Shown here: positions 7,391 to 11,622 of the stretch, piece after piece
How positions within the stretch are numbered: position 1 is the first letter of the stretch
Layout: each line of letters starts with the position of its first letter
Source: Embleya sp040605455
Lineage (GTDB): Bacteria; Actinomycetota; Actinomycetes; Streptomycetales; Streptomycetaceae
NCBI RefSeq assembly: GCF_040605455.1
Contig: NZ_JBEXCV010000216.1
Location: 1 to 11,622, forward strand
DNA: 11,622 nucleotides
Direction: 5' to 3'
Position numbers and translations under genes: made by a program
Notes under the pieces: model-generated
Told to the model about the DNA's origin: nothing
Database searches by the model: none
What the model saw: only the letters and a program-made list of their open reading frames with translations

Positions 7391-8257
7391 ATGCGGCGGG
7401 TGACCGACGTCGCCGAAAACGCGAGGCAACCGCTGAGGGTCGCCGCCGCACAGGCCCAGGCGCGACCGGGCGACATCCCCGCGAATGTCGCCACGGCCGC
7501 GCAACTCGTGCGCTTCGCGTCCTCGGCCGGTGCCGACGTGGTGGTGTTGCCGGAACTGTTCCTGTCGGGGTATGACCTCGACCTGTTCCGGCCGGACGTG
7601 AAACCGTGCGACATCGTGCCCGGCGACACCAGACTCGGTGAGCTCCAGGCCGCCTGCTACGCGACGCGCACGGTCGCGGTGGTCGGCGCCGCGGTGCGCC
7701 GCGCCGGCGCGCGGACCATCTCGCTCGTGGTGGTCGGCCGGGACGGCGACGCGCACGTGGCCTACGACCGCCAACACCTGTGGCACGCGGAACGCGAGCT
7801 GTTCCGCCCGGGCGACCACGGCTGCACCATCGAGATCGCCGGGTGGCGACTGGGCCTGGGCAGTGCGTACGACGTCAGCTTTCCCGAACACGTACGCGCG
7901 GCCGTGCACGACGGCTGCGACGCCTACCTGTGTGCGGGCGTGTACACCCGCGGCGACGGCGAGCACCGCCGCGACCTGTACTTCGCCGCGCGCGCCCTGG
8001 AGAACACCTGCTACACGGTAGTCGCCAACCACATCGGCGACACCGGATCGGGTCCGGCGTGCGGACGCAGCGGGGTGTACGGCCCGGACGGGCGGGTGGT
8101 GATCGAGGCCGACGGGGAGCGGGTGGACGTGGTCGCCGCGACCCTTCAGGACATCGAGATCGACGCGGCGCGCGAGTGCCTGACCATGCTGGCGGACCTG
8201 CCGGGATCGCGGCGCGCGGGCCCGGGCGAGCGCCGCGAGACGATCAAGCTGGACTGA
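7391..8257 (+). CDS. Nitrilase-superfamily (carbon-nitrogen hydrolase) protein lacking catalytic Cys and Lys
   Basis: This 288-residue protein has a complete nitrilase-fold layout. The first strand is RVAAAQAQARPGD. The catalytic-Glu block is VVVLPELFLSGYDL, with E55 intact. The AYDRQHLW block stands where the family has Y-R-K-x-H-L. The GLGSAYDVSFPEH block stands where the family has G-x-x-C-Y-D. The YFAARALENTCYTVVANHIG and CGRSGVYGPDG blocks follow. The expected catalytic Lys is Arg127 and the expected nucleophilic Cys is Ala159; the auxiliary Glu of the HAERELF helix (E134) is kept. Normal amidase or nitrilase chemistry is therefore not expected, and the protein may be a binding or regulatory pseudoenzyme. 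Its original substrate class is unknown. It starts 78 nt after the last siderophore gene and probably has its own promoter, so a siderophore role is only a neighbourhood guess. An alternative start is GTG 7400. Confidence 0.85.
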   Translation: MRRVTDVAENARQPLRVAAAQAQARPGDIPANVATAAQLVRFASSAGADVVVLPELFLSGYDLDLFRPDVKPCDIVPGDTRLGELQAACYATRTVAVVGAAVRRAGARTISLVVVGRDGDAHVAYDRQHLWHAERELFRPGDHGCTIEIAGWRLGLGSAYDVSFPEHVRAAVHDGCDAYLCAGVYTRGDGEHRRDLYFAARALENTCYTVVANHIGDTGSGPACGRSGVYGPDGRVVIEADGERVDVVAATLQDIEIDAARECLTMLADLPGSRRAGPGERRETIKLD

Positions 8258-8296
8258 GAGCCGATGCGACGCTGCCGGTCGACTCGAGCTGCTTGA

Positions 8297-8337
8297 CCCG
8301 GCCCGGACCCGGCCGACCCGACTCGTTCCGGGCCCGG
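8297..8337 (+). terminator. GC-rich hairpin downstream of the nitrilase-fold gene
   Basis: GGCCCGGA (8300-8307) pairs perfectly with TCCGGGCC (8327-8334). The stem extends by two more pairs beyond a single C/C mismatch, to 8297 and 8337, around a 19-nt loop. It begins 40 nt after the stop codon at 8257. There is no U tract, as is common for actinobacterial hairpin terminators. The downstream arm also contains the self-complementary CCGGGCCCGG (8328-8337), so alternative folds exist. Confidence 0.35.
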
Positions 8338-8343
8338 CGATGC

Positions 8344-8372
8344 TGGAATCCGCGGGCGGGAGCGCCTAGTGT
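8344..8372 (+). promoter_or_regulatory. Weak candidate promoter of the SGNH lipoprotein gene
   Basis: TGGAAT (8344-8349) and TAGTGT (8367-8372) are separated by 17 nt and lie 63 nt upstream of the GTG start. TAGTGT fits the TANNNT -10 pattern. The -35 match is poor. The GGAAT core is reminiscent of ECF sigma -35 elements, but the matching GTT element is not at the right spacing. Confidence 0.25.
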
Positions 8373-8423
8373 CGCCGGACGACCACGACCTACCGACGAG
8401 TAACGGTGGAAGGCAACGACGAG

Positions 8424-8430
8424 AGGGGAG
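8424..8430 (+). promoter_or_regulatory. Ribosome-binding site fixing the GTG at 8436
   Basis: AGGGGAG lies 5 nt before GTG 8436. This start gives a lipoprotein signal beginning MRTTRR. The in-frame GTG at 8406 would add ten acidic and charged residues in front of it and has no ribosome-binding site. Confidence 0.65.
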
Positions 8431-8435
8431 CGCAC

Positions 8436-9407
8436 GTGCGCACAACTCGCAGGGCGATCGCGGGTCTGGCCGCGCTGACGGCGCTCGTCGCGCTGTCCGC
8501 GTGCTCGGACGACTCCGACGACTCGGACATCTCCGCCGACCGCAAGGGCGCCGCGAACGCCCCCGGCGTGCCCGGCGGTGACAAGGGTCCCTCGGCGAGC
8601 CCCAAGGCGATCGCGGCCGCGGCGAGCGGGGCCACCTTCGTCGCACTCGGCGACTCGTACGCGGCGGGCGTGAAGATACCCGTGATCGTTCCCGCCGCGC
8701 CGCCCGGTTGCAGCCGCTCGGAGAGCAACTACGCGCACCTGGTGGCCAAACAGCAGAACATCACCGGATTCGTCGACGCCACCTGCGGCGGTGCCCGCAC
8801 GCCGGACATGACGGCGGGTCAGCAGACCCAGGGCTCGCCGCCGCCGCAGTTCGACGCGCTGCGCCCGGACACCGCGCTGGTCACCCTGGGCATCGGCGGC
8901 AACGACATCGGCTTCTCCGAGATCGTCACGACGTGCGTGATCCAGAGCCGCAGCACCACCTCCACCCAGCCGTGCACCGACAAGTACACCGCGGGCGGCA
9001 ACGACGAGTTGGCCAAGCGGATCGCGGAGACCGGGCCGAAGATCGCCGCCACCATCGCCGGCATCAAGGAGCGCTCGCCCAAGGCCCGGATCCTGGTCGT
9101 CGGCTATCCCACGATCCTGCCGGAGAGCGGCCTCGCCTGCCCCGCCCAGGTGCCGGTCGCCGAGGGCGACCTGCCCTACCTGCGCAAGGTGGTGCCCGCG
9201 CTGAACGACATGCTCGCCAAGGAGGCGGCCAAGCAGGGCGCGGAGTACGTGGACACCTACGCCGGCTCGGCCGGCCACGACGTGTGCCGGGCCGCGGGCA
9301 CCAAGTGGGTCGAGGGGATCAAGCCCGAGGCGCCCGCCGCCCCGGTGCACCCCAACGCGCTCGGCCAGGAGGGCATGGCCCAGGCGGTGCTCGCCAAGCT
9401 CGGCTGA
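8436..9407 (+). CDS. Secreted lipoprotein SGNH/GDSL-family esterase
   Basis: This is a 323-residue exported hydrolase. The N-terminus MRTTRR is followed by a hydrophobic core and the lipobox LSAC with Cys23, predicting a lipid-anchored protein on the outer face of the membrane. Residues 24-67 are a low-complexity Ser/Asp then Ala/Gly/Pro linker. The catalytic domain shows block I GDSY with Ser74, block III GGND at 154-157, and the catalytic His305 in VHPNALG. The residue three before the His is Ala instead of the usual Asp, so a Ser-His dyad supported by a backbone carbonyl is likely, as known for a Streptomyces esterase of this fold. Six further cysteines could form three disulfides, as in secreted actinobacterial SGNH lipases. 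The natural substrate cannot be read. It has its own upstream region and is probably a separate transcription unit from its neighbours. Confidence 0.88.
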   Translation: MRTTRRAIAGLAALTALVALSACSDDSDDSDISADRKGAANAPGVPGGDKGPSASPKAIAAAASGATFVALGDSYAAGVKIPVIVPAAPPGCSRSESNYAHLVAKQQNITGFVDATCGGARTPDMTAGQQTQGSPPPQFDALRPDTALVTLGIGGNDIGFSEIVTTCVIQSRSTTSTQPCTDKYTAGGNDELAKRIAETGPKIAATIAGIKERSPKARILVVGYPTILPESGLACPAQVPVAEGDLPYLRKVVPALNDMLAKEAAKQGAEYVDTYAGSAGHDVCRAAGTKWVEGIKPEAPAAPVHPNALGQEGMAQAVLAKLG

Positions 9408-9457
9408 TCGGGCCGGGCGCGGCACGAGGCGGCGCGGGAGAAGCCGGGTGAAGCGGG

Positions 9458-9482
9458 CCGTGCGGTAAAGGATGTCGCACGG
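9458..9482. promoter_or_regulatory. Perfect 7-bp inverted repeat between esterase and helicase genes
   Basis: CCGTGCG (9458-9464) and CGCACGG (9476-9482) are perfect inverted repeats around an 11-nt purine-rich spacer. The repeat starts 51 nt after the esterase stop and ends 6 nt before the candidate -10 of the helicase gene. It could be a terminator hairpin for the esterase transcript or an operator covering the helicase promoter. It is not an actinobacterial LexA box (GAAC-N4-GTTC). Confidence 0.4.
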
Positions 9483-9488
9483 AGCATC

Positions 9489-9494
9489 TAGGCT
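9489..9494 (+). promoter_or_regulatory. Candidate -10 element of the helicase gene
   Basis: TAGGCT fits the TANNNT -10 pattern and lies 9 nt before ATG 9504, so the transcript would have almost no leader. No Shine-Dalgarno sequence precedes the ATG, in agreement with that. No clear -35 is visible; that position falls within the inverted repeat. Confidence 0.35.
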
Positions 9495-9503
9495 TGTCGC
9501 CCG

Positions 9504-11555
9504 ATGAGCGACTCCGACCGTCCCGCGCTGACCGAAATCCTGCACGCCGCCGTTGCCGCCGTCGGCGGAGCGGAGCGGCCCGGACAAGTGTCCATGGCCG
9601 AGGCCGTCTCCGGCGCGGTCGCCCGCGCCGAACACCTCCTGGTCCAGGCGGGCACCGGCACCGGCAAGTCCCTGGCCTACCTGGTGCCCGCGCTGGCCGC
9701 GCGCCGCAATGTGGTGGTGGCCACCGCGACCCTGGCGCTACAGCGGCAACTGGTCGAGCGCGACCTGCCGCGCACGGTCGAGGCGCTGCGCCCGCTGCTG
9801 CGCCGCTCGCCGACGTTCGCCACGCTCAAGGGCCGCGGCAACTACCTGTGCCTGCACCGGCTGCACGACGGGCCGCCGGACGAGGGCGAGGTGCTTTTCG
9901 ACCCGGCGCCCACGAGCAGGCTCGGACAGGACGTGGTCCGGCTGCGGGACTGGGCCGACGACACCGAGACCGGTGACCGCGACGACCTGAGCCCCGGCGT
10001 CAACGACCGGGCCTGGGCCCAGGTGTCGGTATCCTCGCGCGAGTGTCTGGGCGCCTCGCGCTGCCCGTACGGCGACGAATGCTTCGCCGAGGCCGCGCGG
10101 GAGCGGGCCAAGCAGGCCGACATCGTGATCACCAATCACGCGCTGCTGGCCATCGACGCGTTGGAGGACGCGCCGGTGCTGCCCGAGCACGAGTTGCTGA
10201 TCGTGGACGAGGCGCACGAGTTCGCGAGCCGGGCCACCGGGGTGGCCACCGCCGAGCTGAGCCTGAGCGCGGTGGACCGGGCCGCGCGCCGCGCGGGCAA
10301 ACTGGCCAACGAGAGCGCCGTGGACAACCTGGACGCCGCGTCGGAGGCGTTCAAGAAGACCATGGAGGGGCGCGAGCCCGGCCGACTGCGCGAGTTGGAC
10401 CCGGATCTGGGTTGGACGGTGTCCGCGCTGCGCGACGCGAGCCGCGGCGTGATCACCTCGCTCGGCGAGGTCCGGGACAAGTCGCTGAGCAACGAGGACG
10501 CGGCCCGCCGCCAGGCGCTGGCCGGCGTCGAGAACATCCACGACACGTGCGAGCGCATCCTCAAGGGCTCGCCGCACGACGTGATCTGGCTGGAGCGCAG
10601 CGAGCGCACCGGTGCGTCGCTGCGGGTGGCCCCGATCGCGGTGGCGGGGCTGCTGCGCGAGGCGCTGTTCGGCGACCGCACGGTGGTGCTCACCTCGGCC
10701 ACGCTCAAGCTCGGCGGCGACTTCCGCGGCGTGGCCGGCAGCCTGGGACTGACCGTCGAGGGGCTGCTCACCGACGAGCCCGCGCCGGTGCCCACCGAGG
10801 TGGCGGTGCAGCCGGGCGAGGGCGAGGAGCCCGACGACGAGGCGGATCCGGACACCGACGCGGACCTGGCGCGGTGGCGTGCGTTGGATGTGGGCTCGCC
10901 GTTCGACTACCCGCGGCAGGGCATCCTCTACGTCGCCCGACACCTGCCGCCGCCCGGCCGGGACGGGATGAGCGCGGACACCCTGGACGAGCTGGCCGAG
11001 CTGATCGAGGCGGCCGGTGGTCGGGCGCTGGGCCTGTTCTCCTCGCGTCGTGGCGCGGAGGCGGCCACCGAGGCACTGCGCGAGCGGCTGGAGCTGCCGA
11101 TCCTGTGTCAGGGCGACGACTCGCTGGCGGAGTTGTTGCGCCGCTTCGCGGCGGAGCCGCGTACGTGCCTGTTCGGCACGCTGTCGCTGTGGCAGGGCGT
11201 GGACGTGCCGGGGCCGTCCTGCCAGTTGGTGATCATGGACCGGATCCCGTTCCCGCGTCCCGACGACCCGTTGATGAGTGCGCGGGCGCAGTCGGTGCAG
11301 GAGAACGGTGGCAACGGCTTCATGGCGGTGTCGGCCACACACGCCGCACTGTTGATGGCGCAGGGTGCCGGGCGGCTGATCCGGGCGATGGACGACCGGG
11401 GGGTGGTGGCGGTGCTCGACCCGCGCCTGGCCACCGCCCGCTACGGCGGGTTCTTCCGGGCCTCGATGCCGCCGCTGTGGTACACCGAGGACCGCAATCA
11501 GGTGCGCCGCTCGCTGGCCGCGATCGACAAGGACGGCCGGGGCGAGCCGGCCTGA
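9504..11555 (+). CDS. DinG/XPD-like Fe-S superfamily 2 ATP-dependent DNA helicase
   Basis: This 683-residue helicase is expected to unwind DNA in the 5'-to-3' direction during repair or replication stress, by analogy with DinG/YoaA/XPD. Motif I is GTGTGKS with K55, motif Ia is TATLALQRQL, and motif II is DEAH at 235-238. The TSAT of motif III is at 397-400, motif V is the DVPGPSCQLVIMDRIPFP region, and motif VI is QGAGRLIR from 620. Between motifs I and II are four cysteines, C116, C181, C187 and C193 (the last three spaced C-x5-C-x5-C), which fit the 4Fe-4S ligands of the family. A strongly acidic stretch near 438-455 interrupts the second half of the protein and looks like a lineage-specific loop. 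Length is normal for actinobacterial members. The gene appears intact and monocistronic in this window, probably with a near-leaderless transcript. Confidence 0.92.
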   Translation: MSDSDRPALTEILHAAVAAVGGAERPGQVSMAEAVSGAVARAEHLLVQAGTGTGKSLAYLVPALAARRNVVVATATLALQRQLVERDLPRTVEALRPLLRRSPTFATLKGRGNYLCLHRLHDGPPDEGEVLFDPAPTSRLGQDVVRLRDWADDTETGDRDDLSPGVNDRAWAQVSVSSRECLGASRCPYGDECFAEAARERAKQADIVITNHALLAIDALEDAPVLPEHELLIVDEAHEFASRATGVATAELSLSAVDRAARRAGKLANESAVDNLDAASEAFKKTMEGREPGRLRELDPDLGWTVSALRDASRGVITSLGEVRDKSLSNEDAARRQALAGVENIHDTCERILKGSPHDVIWLERSERTGASLRVAPIAVAGLLREALFGDRTVVLTSATLKLGGDFRGVAGSLGLTVEGLLTDEPAPVPTEVAVQPGEGEEPDDEADPDTDADLARWRALDVGSPFDYPRQGILYVARHLPPPGRDGMSADTLDELAELIEAAGGRALGLFSSRRGAEAATEALRERLELPILCQGDDSLAELLRRFAAEPRTCLFGTLSLWQGVDVPGPSCQLVIMDRIPFPRPDDPLMSARAQSVQENGGNGFMAVSATHAALLMAQGAGRLIRAMDDRGVVAVLDPRLATARYGGFFRASMPPLWYTEDRNQVRRSLAAIDKDGRGEPA

Positions 11556-11622
11556 ACCGCTACCGCGGGCGCCGGCGTGCCGCGAACGTGACACGGGCGG
11601 TCGTGGGGGGGGGGGGCGGCGG
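11556..11622. other. Non-coding right edge with a 12-G run
   Basis: The 67 nt after the helicase stop hold no gene. They end in an uninterrupted run of 12 G (11605-11616) followed by cggcgg. A G run of this length at the end of a fragment may be a sequencing or assembly artefact. Confidence 0.5.

Noticed and set aside
5360..8032. 890-codon open frame on the minus strand
   Set aside because: It is antisense to the second synthetase and the nitrilase-fold gene, has Arg/Gly/Val-rich composition without recognisable domains, and is explained by GC-biased third positions.
8436..9407. SGNH lipoprotein as a siderophore-releasing esterase
   Set aside because: The predicted product is an amide-linked hydroxamate, not an ester, and the gene has its own upstream region behind a possible terminator. 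Nothing ties it to the siderophore genes.
9738..11594. 618-codon open frame on the minus strand
   Set aside because: It is an antisense shadow of the helicase gene, which has complete SF2 motifs on the plus strand.
1..11622. CRISPR arrays, tRNA/rRNA genes, insertion sequences
   Set aside because: I saw no direct-repeat arrays, cloverleaf sequences, transposase motifs or terminal inverted repeats with target duplications.

Overview
The window is very GC-rich. It uses GTG as well as ATG starts, carries typical actinobacterial protein signatures, and all real genes lie on the + strand. It most likely comes from a streptomycete or close relative. It looks like one end-to-end contig or fragment: the left edge starts inside a gene-like piece whose frame is lost after about 75 bases, and the right edge runs into a 12-G homopolymer. 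Both edges should be treated with caution.

Positions 15-7312 hold five siderophore genes in the order PLP-dependent decarboxylase, IucA/IucC-type synthetase, AlcB/IucB-type acyl-CoA transferase, flavin N-monooxygenase, second IucA/IucC-type synthetase. From memory, this is the order of rhbB-C-D-E-F in the rhizobactin 1021 (schizokinen-like) pathway. It differs from the single-synthetase desABCD desferrioxamine operon common in Streptomyces. The simplest reading is that a diamine, by analogy 1,3-diaminopropane from 2,4-diaminobutyrate, is made by decarboxylation. The diamine is hydroxylated on one amine, acylated to a hydroxamic acid, and two such units are joined to citrate by the two synthetases. 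The last four genes are tightly packed: a 28-nt gap, a 4-nt GTGA overlap and a 77-nt overlap. A 151-nt gap with a small inverted repeat separates the decarboxylase from them. No uptake receptor, exporter, ABC transporter or diaminobutyrate aminotransferase is present in the window.

Positions 7313-8257 hold a nitrilase-superfamily (carbon-nitrogen hydrolase) protein. Its fold and catalytic Glu are recognisable, but the catalytic Cys is Ala and the catalytic Lys is Arg, so it is probably a pseudoenzyme. A near-consensus Crp-type palindrome and a possible leaderless promoter lie directly in front of it.

Positions 8436-9407 encode a lipoprotein SGNH/GDSL esterase. Positions 9504-11555 encode a DinG/XPD-like iron-sulfur superfamily 2 DNA helicase that looks like a chromosomal housekeeping or repair gene. 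Non-coding stretches are all shorter than 300 bases. They contain several inverted repeats that could be terminators or operators.

The observations most worth following up are the nitrilase-fold protein without a nucleophile, the rhizobactin-type gene order in an actinobacterium, and the MarR-like fragment joined out of frame to the start of the decarboxylase.
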